Assembly (NCBI GenBank): GCA_033819885.1 | Contig: JAQYUZ010000030.1 | Coordinates: forward strand, 151,902-215,901 | From: Microbotryomycetes sp. JL201 | Taxonomy: Eukaryota; Basidiomycota; Microbotryomycetes | DNA: 64,000 nucleotides | Reading direction: 5' to 3' | Shown: piece by piece, positions 10,645 to 21,181 of the stretch | Numbering within the stretch: position 1 is the stretch's first letter | How the letters are laid out: each line of letters opens with the position of its first letter | Notes under the pieces: model-generated | What the model was told of the DNA's origin: nothing | The model's input: only the letters and a program-made list of their open reading frames with translations | Databases searched by the model: none | Made by a program: the position numbers and the translations under genes

Positions 10645-12841
10645 TTACTTTGCCAGTGCTGGCACTGGCGGAATATCCACCTCGTTCAGATAAAACGCCC
10701 TGTCCAAACCCGAGTCTGGAGGACCGTTCTCTTCTTCTGCCGAGCCGTTACCGAGCCAAGCAAACCGGTTTGGTTGGCCACGTTGCTGATAATCGAAATC
10801 TTCCCATCGTGGGTGTTTGAGTGCCTTGATGGCATGCAGACAGCTGCCAGGCCAAAGACCGATGACGGGTCTGATGCATCGCACAGAATCAGCCACTTTT
10901 CGAACCCACAAGCAACATTTCGTAGTGAATACTGACCCAAGCTCTCGTCCGGCTTTGTACCACGAACGGCATTTCTCAGAGTATACTGTCCTTTCAAAGT
11001 AGTTTGCAATGTACTCCATGTAGTCTTTGATGGCGTCGGCTTTTGCCGAAATGGCTGCGAGCTGCTCCCTCTGCATCTTTGCGATCACCTTCAGATATAT
11101 TCGCTCCGCAGTCAGCACATACTGGTCGAGCCGGTCATTGAGGTAGCGCACAGACTGACCTCTGTGATGTAGTCGACCTGTCGCTCGAACAAGACCAACA
11201 AACTGCCGCTGCCCAAACTCGAGTTTGGACCGTTGACGATGAACCAATTCGGGAAGTCGGGACCGGCCGCCAAAGACATGTAGTGCTGAGGCACATCACT
11301 CCACAAGTCGGAAAGTCGCGTGCCGTTCCTTCCGACTGAATGCGGGAGGTAAGTTAGCAAGAATCCTTAACGCGACGGACCAAAACATAATGCTTACCAA
11401 TGTCAATGCGAGGCTCGTAGCTCGTGTCGAAGCCAGTAGCACAGACGATCGTGTCGTACTCGCGGATCGTACCATCGACGGTCACGATGCCGTTCTCTGT
11501 CACTTCAGCAATGTGGTCCGTGATGAACCCGACGTTTGGCTCGACGAGCGCTTCGAGGTAACCGGGGCCAGGCGTTAACCTGCGACAAGCGACTGCAAAG
11601 TTTGGAATGATTGCTTTGGCAATCTCGGGCTTGGCCGCCAACTTTTCAAGCATGATGTTTTTAAACGCCTCGACGGCCATTTTTTGCAGGGCAGAACCTT
11701 TTTGTGTGACTTCGTGAACGCTGTTGAGCTCGGCCTCGAGCGAGTGACGCCATTTGTGGTACGCTTCCGGGTCTGCCGCGAAAGCCTGCTTCTCCTCTTC
11801 GGTAAATGTATAATTGCGCAAGTCTGGTTGACGTTTTGATAGCTCGGTCGACGCAAAGGGCGTCGCGATCCACGTCTTGCCACGAACATAATTGTCAACC
11901 TGCTTGGCGTAGGGCTGTACTGTTGGGACGACCTGAATGGCCGACGACCCGCAGCCGATCACTGCAACTCGTCGGTCTTGTTCATCCTTTTCTGTGCCCT
12001 CGTACGCGGCCGTGTGCAGCAGTCGGCCCTATGCGGTATTTCAGCCAAAGTTTCCGGGACCGTACCGTGGGAAACATACTTTGAATTTTTGGAGACCCGG
12101 GATCTCCGGCCAGTCCCACTGTGACAGTCCTCCCATTCCCTGAATGACAAAGTCGAACGAGTCTTCAACCTTGGTCACCTGGCCGTTGCTGTCCGTCACT
12201 TCAAATGTCAAGTGCCACTGGCTCGTCTCTTCGTTCCATTGGGCTTCGACCAGCTTGTGACGGAATTTCAAGAACCTGTGAAGGTTGTACTTTGCAGACA
12301 CGTTCTGTAGGTATTTGAGAATTTCTGGACCGGGGGCGTAAAACTTGGACCAATTCGGATTGGGTTCGAACGTGAGACTGTAGCAATGTGCCGGGATATC
12401 GCAACACAGGCCGGGATAGCTGCCGAACAGAGCCGAGATGTCAGATTGCGGTGCGCCACTTGCCGAAGTTTGTGATTGCTCACTGATTCTCGAACCTGTG
12501 TGGCCGACGACGACATAATGAGCATACGATGCACCATGTACATTCAAAGTCGGACTGACCATGTGCCTCCGACGTCTTTGTTCTTCTCAAAGATGGTTAA
12601 ATCGCAGTTTCTCAGTCGTTGAGGGATACGAATGCCGGCCATGATGCCCGAGAAGCCAGCTCCGACTGCGATTCAGCTACCCATATCAGAACATGGTCCG
12701 AGGGCGCGCAAACGATGGACACGCACTCATGGCAACCTTCATCTTTCGGTGGGCAGAATCGATCGGAAAGTCTTCGACCTTGAACGACGACGTGCCATTC
12801 GTTGCACTGCCGTGCACTTGTCCGTTAGGTGCGTTGACCAT
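10645..12841 (-). CDS. Flavin-dependent monooxygenase (FMO/Baeyer-Villiger type)
   Basis: Eight exons (12841-12727, 12665-12560, 12495-12484, 12419-12080, 12028-11398, 11335-11160, 11088-10937, 10870-10645) give 585 residues. FAD-binding motif GAGFSG lies near the N-terminus and is followed by GGTW. Then come FENHYPGLCCDIPAH, the FKGRLLHTAAYEG segment and the second Rossmann motif VIGCGSSAIQ. The C-terminus has the family features IVNGPNS and WPGSCLH. Such enzymes insert one oxygen atom from O2 using NADPH, acting on ketones, aldehydes or N/S centres; the substrate is unknown. The third exon is only 12 bases and encodes the FEN part of the conserved WFENHYPG segment; without it the reading frame and motif break. 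The short N-terminus lacks a signal peptide. The gene is divergent from the F-box-like gene to its right. It is not within an obvious biosynthetic cluster. Confidence 0.87.
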
Positions 12842-13276
12842 GATTGCACGCAAGATTAAAAGAAGGGATGAGGAGAGATGAGATTCGGCGAGTCACAACG
12901 CGGGGCGCCTCGCGGAGGCCTCGGGTCGACATCTTCCAGCCTGGCCGCGCAGGCCGGGTGATGGCAAGCGTGTGTGGCGCCAACCGTTCTAGCGGAGAGC
13001 AGCAATGCGGAAAATGCAAGATTACCGTGGCAAGGAAATTTTGGCGCAAAGAAATGGACTGCCTGGCGACTCTGGTACAGCGTCCAGATGCCGGAAAACA
13101 ATGAGCAGAAATTAAAAAAAGAAAAAAACCTCCCGCCATAATCACCAGAGGAGCCCAATCGGGCATTGACCTAGGAGTCATGGCCAACATGCCCGCGGAG
13201 ATACTTGACAAGCGCGTCCGAGGCATAACACGGGGTCGTTCAATCCTTCGTACTAAGCCCTTTCGGTGGTCTGAGT
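12842..13276. promoter_or_regulatory. Divergent promoter region
   Basis: About 435 bases between two divergent start codons (12841 leftward, 13277 rightward). It has an A-rich run near 13108-13130 and no supported ORF. A short rightward frame starting at 13180 ends before the downstream gene and was not accepted. No specific operator could be identified. Confidence 0.45.
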
Positions 13277-14682
13277 ATGAAGCTGGGCGGTTCATGCACG
13301 TTCGAGTTGCCTTTCGATTGTGTGGCACACATGATTCGCTTGTGCGCGTTCGATGATGCCTGGCAAGTGTCTGAGCAACTGGAACATTGGCACGAATCAA
13401 AACATATCATTCAGTTATTTCCATTCATGAATTTGTGCGGGCGCGTTTGTCGAGAGTGGCGCCAAGTCGCAAAGGCTCAGGCGCACCTGGTCGAGCTGGT
13501 TCAAGCAGACGACAGAGCGGACCTTGTCGTGACCCAGAAACAGCTCAAGGCTATGAGCCATAAACGCGGGTTGATTGTGACGAGCAGGGCAAGGCGGCCG
13601 ATAGGTCCGACAAAGATTTCCTTGCTCCTCAACGCGATTTGCGATCCAGAGGTGCTGATCTTGCAATTCGAGAAAACGAAAGCATTCGGGCTTCAGGAGA
13701 CGGTGCTCCTCAATAGGTGCTTTGATTGTGAGCAGTGGCCCATCACAGCGGTCAGACACAGCTGACGTGAGCTTGAACAGCGCTCAAACACATGACCTTG
13801 TCAGGCTGCATGCTCGTCATGACGGACCGCTTGCGATTGCCCGCGAGTGGCCTCGAAAGTCTGGTTCTGTATTGGGTACTACCGTTGCTGGCGCCCGGCC
13901 AAGGTGGCGTCATGCTCGACAGTGCAGAAACGGCATTGACGATGGAGCGAACATACCACACCCTCTTGTCGAACGTCAACGATACGGTGGTCATGACGTG
14001 GAACGACAGTATGCTCATCATTTTAGAGTATGGGACTCGCACAGAGGTACAGCTTTCGAGGACCATGACCGACCGTATCGCTTTAAACAGCAACAGTGTC
14101 CGTCAAGGCGGCAACCTTGTGTTTGAGCCTTGGCGTTTCAGAACGTGGGTGATGCGAGCGGATCCTCATCACTCGTTTGCGAGGCCTTTGCAACCGCTCA
14201 ACGGCGGTGATTCAAATGGCGGCTCAATCCGTCAAGGATTGGCGACGTTTCTTCCTCGATTGGAAACCATTCACGTACGTGGTGACTTGGCCAGTCCTTC
14301 GATTTCGTCTACAGAAGTTGGTGTACGCGACTTTATTGGCAACCTTGTCTTGGCCAAAGAACAGGTACCGTCGTTCTTGCCAAGATTGCAAACTCTTGAA
14401 TTTGCCGTTAATCCCGGTGTCCCGCCACATGTGCGCCACTGGGTTTTCACGGACCCAACGCAACGAATCTTGACAGTACTTGATCAGCCAGCTTTCTCGC
14501 GTATCGAGTGCGTTCGAGTCTCTTGGCTCAACATCATCGACAATTTCGATGAACTGGCGGACAAGCTCAAGCGCGAGCGGGGTATAAGACTGGAGCGGCT
14601 GACGAGTTACAGTATACACAAATCAGTAGCCGAGAGCTTGACCTGTCCAGAGTACAGGCAGGTGCAACGATTCTTAATATAG
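13277..14682 (+). CDS. F-box-like protein, otherwise orphan
   Basis: Two exons (13277-13727, 13781-14682) joined by a 53-base GT-AG intron give 450 residues. The N-terminus reads ELPFDCVAHMIRLC, followed later by LCGRVCREWRQVAKA. This spacing and composition resemble a divergent F-box helix set seen in many basidiomycete orphan proteins, which recruit targets to SCF ubiquitin ligases. The remainder has irregular leucine-containing stretches (FLPRLETIHVRGDL, SFLPRLQTLEFAV) like degenerate leucine-rich repeats. I do not recognise a named family. The intron was chosen because GTGAGC at 13728 and CAG at 13778-13780 join the frames in phase. The true start could lie in an upstream exon, since a short ATG frame exists at 13180. 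Confidence 0.6.
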
Positions 14683-15093
14683 AAGTGTAAAGAAGTCCGC
14701 GCTCAGGCCTCGCCAGTCTTTGACGTCTTGATACGCGCAAGGACGTCATTGCTCGTGACGACGCCCAGCACAGCATCAATCGACTGTCAAAGTCTGAAGG
14801 ATCCGTGACAATCTTGTTTATCTGTCTGCCGTTCGGCGTCAAGCCATGGCGCCGTTTCCATCGCGGCCTGTAACCCAGTGAGTGCGCGCGCCGTCAGATA
14901 CACGAGTTCCAGACTTTTGGTTTCTTTTGAGCGTGATTGTCGGACGGGGCACGTCCTGCGGCCCACGCATGGACAACTTGCTGCAGTCTGCGACGAGATT
15001 ACATGGACCGAAACCCTCGAAATCGAGCATGTTCCACAGTTGACGGTGCACGATCAGCGTCAAACACACGCTTACCGTTCTTGTAGTCTTGGC
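14683..15093. other. Intergenic with possible unresolved small leftward gene
   Basis: The minus strand shows a coherent short stretch ending in a stop near 14704, VLGVVTSNDVLARI, reminiscent of the end of a CBS-type module. Upstream pieces with plausible splice sites follow (donor GTAAGC near 15075, acceptor CAG near 14990). I could not join them into one frame with normal introns. It may be a small gene with unusual splicing, a decayed gene, or chance. Confidence 0.25.
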
Positions 15094-15615
15094 ATGCTGA
15101 CGCTGTCTTTGAATCTTGTTCAACTTGCTTGCCACTTTGGCGTCTACTGTTCCGATACTGGGCTGCACCCGACCAACAGATCAAGGTTCTCACGGGGCCT
15201 CCGTCGACATCCCTTTGCCATGTTTGGACTGCCATTCATCGCCGTCGTCGTTGCAAGCTCGTTCGCCTTGTCGTCGTTCACTCAAACTCGATACGATCTG
15301 AGAGATGAAAAAGTCTCGAGCGTGTCAAAGGAACAAGAACTAGGAATGAAGAAGGGTAGACGAAAGTTTGACGTCAGGGAAGAGTACTATGTGCGTCACG
15401 GCTCCTTTCTTTCAAAATCGACCTTGCAAAGCACAGCGCTGACGTTCAGAGCTCTTGATTGAATTTCTGATGTTTGCTCTCCACTTTTTTTTTTTGTTTG
15501 GCAGCGTCTACAAGCGACAGACAGGCTGGGCGAGAGTGACGAGTGGGATAACAAACGGGTCGATCGCTTGCCTGGCCAGGCAGAGTGGGGCGAGCTACCG
15601 GTAGCGAAAAAATAG
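15094..15615 (+). CDS. COX16: Cytochrome c oxidase assembly protein Cox16
   Basis: Two exons (15094-15390, 15505-15615) with a GT-AG intron carrying a long T tract before the acceptor give 135 residues. FGLPF starts a single membrane segment (FGLPFIAVVVASSFALSSF) followed by TQTRYDL, then KFDVREEYY, and a C-terminus with DEWDNKRVDRLPGQAEWGEL. This order is diagnostic of Cox16, an inner mitochondrial membrane factor that helps copper delivery and Cox2 assembly into complex IV. The size matches the family. The start is uncertain: the ATG at 15094 gives a 42-residue leader, while a second in-frame ATG at 15220 sits directly at the FGLPF motif and would remove the basic leader (RFSRGLRRHPF). I prefer 15094 because family members keep a short basic leader. 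Confidence 0.85.
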
Positions 15616-15848
15616 CAGAGTTTGCCAGTTCTGGTCGAGATCATGTTGTATCATCATGTGCACGTTAGACGGTATCACGCTTCGCTTGACCGCAGCGACA
15701 TGTGGGGCCGACAGAGGAATGGCGTGATGCCTTGAAGCCGAACGCTCCCAGCCCCTCTTGGCTTGTCGATCACCATCTGTACACGGCTTCGCAACAATCT
15801 GAAAGAGCTAACCGGTAGCTTGCGCGCATTCGCTGTTGAGTGAAAGGC

Positions 15849-17005
15849 ATGCCGACGGCGACCGTGCAAGCGAACGGTTTCCCGGTCCTATCATGGCGCC
15901 AAGCTCTCGACTCGCCTGCGGATTTCATATCCGAACTTTCTGACGCACTATCGACAACCGGTTTCTTCTACCTGACCGACCTGCAAGCGCAATCCGCAAA
16001 CTGGCAGACTGTTTGGTCCAACGCGTTTCAAAAGTCGCAAGAGTTTTTCGAATTGGACGAAGAAGAAAAGTTGGAGATTGAAATGATCAGATCGAGACAT
16101 TTTCGAGGCTACTCTAGGTTTGGGAGCGAGACGACGGCGGGCAAGCAAGATCAACGAGAACAAATTGATTTTGGACCGGATACGGGAGAACAAGATGACA
16201 AGAAAGACATTTGGTTGTCACTTTATGGACCAAATCAATATCCACGTCAAGTGAAAGGATTCAAAGAGGCGATTGAGAGCTTGCGCGACACGTGCGACAC
16301 TGTCGCTCAAAGGCTTGTTCACTTGATAGCGAGATCTGTCACGGACGAATCGCATTTGATGACGGATCCCTTCAACGCTTTATACCCAGCCTACTCTCGC
16401 ATGAAGACTGTGAGGTACAAGCCGGTGCCTGCCGACACTGATCCTTCGCTCCTTGGAGTCGGACCTCATCGAGACGGTGGCGCTTTGACTTTGCTTGCCA
16501 TGGACGATACGCCCGGACTTCAAGTACAATTGTGGAGCGGAGAATGGCGTACGGTCGAACCGAGACAGTACGACCTCGTGATCAACATTGGACAAGTGAT
16601 TGAACGAATGACGCACGGCGTCTATACCTCGACGACTCATCGAGTTCTCGCCACCCGTGGATCCCGTTCGCGCATCTCGATTCCATTCTTTTTCAGTCCG
16701 AGTCTCGTGTCGCAAGTGACACCGGTGCCACTGGACAAATTGTTGCCTCACGCACGACAGCTCGTTGAAGCTGGAGGTAGGCAAGTCGTAAGTGAAATTC
16801 GCAAGGGCGACCTGCACGAGGAACAGTTTGGCAAGGCCGCTTGGAGGGGAATAACAAGAAGCCACCAAGCTGTAAGTGTCTTGTAGACGTGTTCCGGTCC
16901 GTGATTGAAACTGACGGTTGCCCGGCTCGTATGCAGGTTTGGCAAAAGTACTATGGCGATTTTGATGAATTGGGCGGACCAGACAAATTTCTAAATGCCA
17001 AGTAG
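15849..17005 (+). CDS. 2-oxoglutarate/Fe(II)-dependent oxygenase (isopenicillin N synthase-like)
   Basis: Two exons (15849-16871, 16937-17005) give 363 residues. The N-terminal half fits the DIOX_N domain (GFFYLTDL). The C-terminal jelly roll has the iron ligands His207 and Asp209 (PHRDGGALTLL) and His264 (THRVL), and the co-substrate pair Arg275-x-Ser277. These residues are complete, so the enzyme should be active. The family includes isopenicillin N synthase-like, gibberellin and flavonoid oxidases and many fungal secondary-metabolism or detoxification enzymes; the substrate cannot be deduced. It is cytosolic, with no targeting signal. The ATG at 15849 was preferred over an in-frame GTG nine bases upstream. 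The second exon adds the last 22 residues (VWQKYYGDFDELG), typical of the fungal family C-terminus. Confidence 0.88.
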
Positions 17006-17076
17006 CGGTATTGTTGTACAACAACATGTCAAAATTCCGATAAAGTGTCTTTGTAGTGCCGACGCTGAACTTGAGA

Positions 17077-17865
17077 TCAGCCTATGAGGCTTAAGATGAC
17101 AGCCACAGCCGTCAATCCGAGCACGATTGCAGCGCTTGCTGCCATCCATCCGAGTTCTTGGCCCGTCAAAGCTTGAAAGTGCTTGCCGCTTGCATATCCG
17201 GTTCTAGATGAGCCCAGGCTTGACATGATTGCCGAGCTCGAGAATTGGTGTTGCTGCATCATTTCGTAATCCAACGCATCTTGCTCGTTGCCCCGATCGT
17301 CGCTCGTATACCCATCGTCTCCCGAATACCGGTCTCGATGGTTGGTTGGAAAGTCTGGTGCGAGCGCCGTGTCATAAGTCGAGTCTGCAAAGGCCAAGCT
17401 CGATTCGAGATCTTCATCCGCAGACGATGCCATGGGATATCTATGTTGTTGCAGGTATGGCGAAGCTGTAGAGAGCGATTGGCTGTTGGCGCTCATGGAC
17501 GCGCGCCTTGTGCGATGCTGGGGCCTGCTGAATGAGGGCGTGTTTGCATGAGAGTACGTATCTTGACCATAATATGCCATGGATGGTGATGACGATGACG
17601 CCGTTGACGCGTCTGTGCCAGCCCGCTCGCGACGACCCCGTGCTCGCCCATCGTTGCCACATCTAGTCACGTCATCGTCTATCCCGGAGTAGTCTCCCTC
17701 GTCGTCGTCCAAGTTTGTGCGAGTCAGACGCGGCGTGGCGACGGTTTGCATGGCCATGACCGGCGTTGAGCCACCACCGTCCCCGTCCCCGACTGCTTCA
17801 TAGCCTGACGACTCGCCCGTCACCTTGACCAAGGGCACGGCATGCGAGGTCCGTGTGTGTGCCAT
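17077..17865 (-). CDS. Ser/Asp-rich tail-anchored membrane protein, orphan
   Basis: A single exon encodes 262 residues. Nearly the whole chain is polar and low in complexity (Ser, Thr, Asp, Gly, Tyr), and only the last 25 residues are hydrophobic (MAASAAIVLGLTAVAVILSL), ending with one Gly. That is the layout of a tail-anchored protein, whose cytosolic body is held by a C-terminal helix in the ER or outer mitochondrial membrane. I do not recognise a family. Its start is 242 bases from the start of the divergent glycosyltransferase gene, so the two share a promoter region. No intron is needed. Expression is inferred from the intact frame and the sensible C-terminus. Confidence 0.6.
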   Translation of the reverse strand: MAHTRTSHAVPLVKVTGESSGYEAVGDGDGGGSTPVMAMQTVATPRLTRTNLDDDEGDYSGIDDDVTRCGNDGRARGRRERAGTDASTASSSSPSMAYYGQDTYSHANTPSFSRPQHRTRRASMSANSQSLSTASPYLQQHRYPMASSADEDLESSLAFADSTYDTALAPDFPTNHRDRYSGDDGYTSDDRGNEQDALDYEMMQQHQFSSSAIMSSLGSSRTGYASGKHFQALTGQELGWMAASAAIVLGLTAVAVILSLIG

Positions 17866-18107
17866 TGGGACGCTCTAGTGCGGACGCGATTTACAAAGCT
17901 CAAAGGCGGAAACCAGTCACGTGCCGTCTGCACTCGTCATATTTCAAATCACCAAGCAAGCTGAGCGATCGTATCCTGACAGAAACCACAGAGAAGAGCG
18001 GTTTGGCCTGTGCAGGATATCATTTCCCGCTGATGAAGCGGACTGTGCGCGACAAGTTGGTTTCTATTGGCGTCCGGCTTTTGTATTGAAACGGGCACGG
18101 CTGTGAG
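17866..18107. promoter_or_regulatory. Divergent promoter region
   Basis: 242 bases between the starts of the tail-anchored protein gene (leftward) and the glycosyltransferase gene (rightward). No coding or RNA signal is seen. Confidence 0.4.
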
Positions 18108-21022
18108 ATGCCGCGCACGATTCAATTGCCTACGCATACGTCGTCTGGCGGCCGTATTGCGAGCAGTGGTCCGACTGGCGGCCCTGGCGGCGCGTCTGGC
18201 CCAGGCGGCGGCGGCGGATTGTTGGCGCACGTGTGCGTACGCGTCAACAAGCGTCTCGTCGTCGCAGTTGCCGTCACCCTGGTCGTCGTTCTTGCTCTCA
18301 GTCGGGCGACGCCGCTTCCTGGCGCGCCAGGCTCGGCCCATGGCCATGGCTCGTCCAACTTGCACGGCGGCGCTCACGCTGCAACAAACGACAACGTGGA
18401 CAAGAATCACAAGGCGCAACAGCCTGGAACCGACAGCAAGCACGACGTCAATTCGGATGACGCACAGAAATTGGCTCGAGCAGTCATGGCGAACGGCGGT
18501 CAACCATCGTTGACAGAATACCTCGACAGTCACTTTCCAGTGTCGACGCACACGGGCCAGTCATCAACTCACGTGTGGCTGACACTCAGTGACGGCCACT
18601 GGATGACGACGGGCACGCACGCCCTGCACACGTTTGCACAACGGCTCAACCGCGAGCGCAGGGCAGTCTACTCCAACACACAAACAAGAGACACGGCCCT
18701 CGTCGCTTTGTGCATCGACGAGCAATGCGTCAGAAATGCAGAAGAGCGAGGCATGTACGCGTACGGAGGCTTTCAGTTTACGAGACCCGAAAAGGTCAGT
18801 CGCGTTGAAACGCCACCGCCGCCATCTTCTCGTAACGCGCGAGCTGACCTCGTCCGTCCCATGCGCAGATTCTGTAAGTCAAAACGGCGCTGACATCGCC
18901 GCCATGACCCGTCAATACTCACCCGCATCAATTACAGCGCATCGACTTGGCCGAAACTGGCGGGTGAGACGTAGATGCCGGTCAAGACTTGGAGCTTGTA
19001 GCTAACTCGCTCGCGTTTGATCAGCCCTCATCGAGTCCACAAAACACCGAGACGTGTTTTTTGTCGATTCTGACGTGTCTTTCAGGTAGTACGTTTGCGT
19101 TCACGCGGTCGAATTGACGACAATGGCTTACGGCGCCTACACACAGCGATCCTTACCCGCACATGGAACCATTCATGAAGACACACGATATTGTCGCTCA
19201 AGAGAATGATGCATTCGACCACTTCAACACGGGTGAATTTCATCTGATTGTGCTCTTTTCGGTCGAGCCCGTTACTGAATCAAAAGAGACAACAGGCTGG
19301 ATCTGGATGCGCAAGAGCGACGTCACGTCTGCGGCCTGGGACAAGGTTCTCAAAATGGACATGGAGACGGTGTCTCGTGACCAAAACAATTTCAACACCG
19401 TGAGTACCTGTGCCAGGTTTGCGAGAGCAGGGTCTCAAAGACCATCATGAGCAGGTTCTCGGCACGACAGAGCAAAGGCATTGTGACCCGAAAGATTGCG
19501 AGCGCAAAGGATCGCAGTACCCACTCAAGAGCGATTTCGTGGCCAAGAATGGTCTCAAAGTCAAAGTGCTCGACACGAGGATATTCAGAAGTTACCACTT
19601 TGAGTCAGACTTGCCGAATGCGCAAAGACATGACAGCGTCGTAAGTCTGCCTTTGACTACAAAACTAGGCCAGATGGCTCATTGTCCTTTCCAGTCCTTG
19701 CACATGACTTGCGGCGACGATGCGTTTGTCAAGGCGTACGTTGCGAAGGCTCAAGTAAGCGAAAAGTGTCACCCCAAGCGAGGCACAGCCACCTGATCCT
19801 GTCATGTCATAGGGGTTCTGGTCCAACGTCAGAAACTACTACGATGACCCGCCCATGTTGATCACGCTCGACCACATGATTGGCACGAGAAACGAGCTGA
19901 CTCGCATGGTCAAGCTGGCGCTCATGGCCGCGTGAGTAGAACGCGCACGTACCCGATGACAGAGACTGACCCTCAACTTGGTGGCACGTTCTCTCTCGCG
20001 CATTCAGACACTATACGAACCGAGCTTTTCTGCCGCCGACCCATGCGTCGTTCACAGATTTACCCAAACTCGACTCGAACAAGGAACCGACAACATCGTC
20101 TAGACGTTCATTCAGCGCGTTTCCTCTATCTCACGTCGAACAATTCCTGGACGTCAAAGTCGTTGAACCTTTGTATGACGTTCATTCGAGTCAATATTTG
20201 TTTGGGTCGAGTGCGCTGGGACCTGACAAGGTCAGACAAGACGAAGGATGGTCTGCGAAGAGTGACGAAGAGCGCATCAGGGTTGGCCTGTCGTTGCACG
20301 ATGCTGCCGAACTAGGTCAGTTTCGTGCTTGCGCCCGATCAAGGAACGAGGTACTGACTCCTGATCGGGAACAAACTTTTTTCCGTGTGACAGACATGCG
20401 CCAAATCGATTCGTTTGCGACTCTGTACGACACATTGACGTCAGACACGTTCCGTCATCATCGCAAGATTAAACTTGTCCATTTTGATTTGAACCCGAAC
20501 GACAGGGCATGGTTGAGTTTCCCATTGTCTAAACATTTGGACGGCTTTGAAACGTGTTACGACGTTCAGGATCGGCCGAGTTGTGATTCGATTTGCAGGT
20601 TTCCGGATCGACAAGACAAGCGGATCAAGTCCGATCAAGGTTGGGAAAGCTTGGAACAAATAACGAAAACGAGTAGAGAGTTTGCTCGAAAGGTTGCTCT
20701 GGAGAGACAACGTGGCCAGAGTACAAAGTTTAAAGACGTTCAAGAACAACAACAACAACAAGGAGACGAAATGAGAGAAAAAGAGGTGGTAGAGTTTGAA
20801 TTGGAAGAGGATGACGTTGACGAAAGTGATTCTAGTCGAGGATACGTCGTCAATAAACTTGGAAACGATCACAAGCTCGACAAGCCGCTCAAAGCGGGAG
20901 GTTTGGCAGACGACAGAGACGGACCGGTGCGCGGAGGTGGCAGGTTGAGACGGCCGGTGGTGGACGATGACAAAGACGACAGGGAGGCGCAGTTTCATGC
21001 AAGAGGATTGGGAGAGCAATAA
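18108..21022 (+). CDS. Type II membrane nucleotide-diphospho-sugar transferase
   Basis: Eleven exons (18108-18794, 18869-18873, 18938-18963, 19025-19085, 19147-19232, 19296-19399, 19455-19640, 19695-19754, 19813-19931, 20008-20315, 20394-21022) give 756 residues. A Gly-rich cytosolic tail precedes one signal-anchor helix (about 48-66), as in Golgi glycosyltransferases. The catalytic part has VALCIDEQCV, TWPKLAALIE, the DxD metal/sugar-nucleotide motif DSD (254-256, in FFVDSDVSF), and FDHFNTGWIWMRKS. This matches the nucleotide-diphospho-sugar transferase superfamily (GT77-like); donor and acceptor are unknown. The second exon is only five bases. Skipping it breaks the frame into TWPKLAAL, so it is needed. 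The C-terminal 120 residues are acidic and Gln-rich and probably disordered, an unusual extension for a lumenal enzyme. Confidence 0.83.
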
Positions 21023-21181
21023 ATCTTTGAGTGAGATCGTTGACTCGTTCGTGTTGTAACAACAAGCCTCGCAAATTCGCAACATGCGCTGGTCATCGTC
21101 AAAGCGCAAAAGTCATCATTACAAAGTGCGGCGCATCAAAGAGAAGAAAGATACCCATCACGGCTCATATACATCTACTCA

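Noticed and set aside
13180-13276. Short rightward ATG frame before the F-box-like gene
   Set aside because: It ends without a convincing donor that joins the F-box frame in phase. It could still be a leader, but it was not included.
15675-15869. Short minus-strand frame between Cox16 and the oxygenase
   Set aside because: It has 64 codons with no conserved feature and lies in the gap and 5' end of the oxygenase gene.
10645-21022. A secondary-metabolite cluster (monooxygenase, 2OG oxygenase, glycosyltransferase)
   Set aside because: Housekeeping genes such as Cox16 lie between them, no backbone synthase or pathway regulator is present, and gene directions are mixed.
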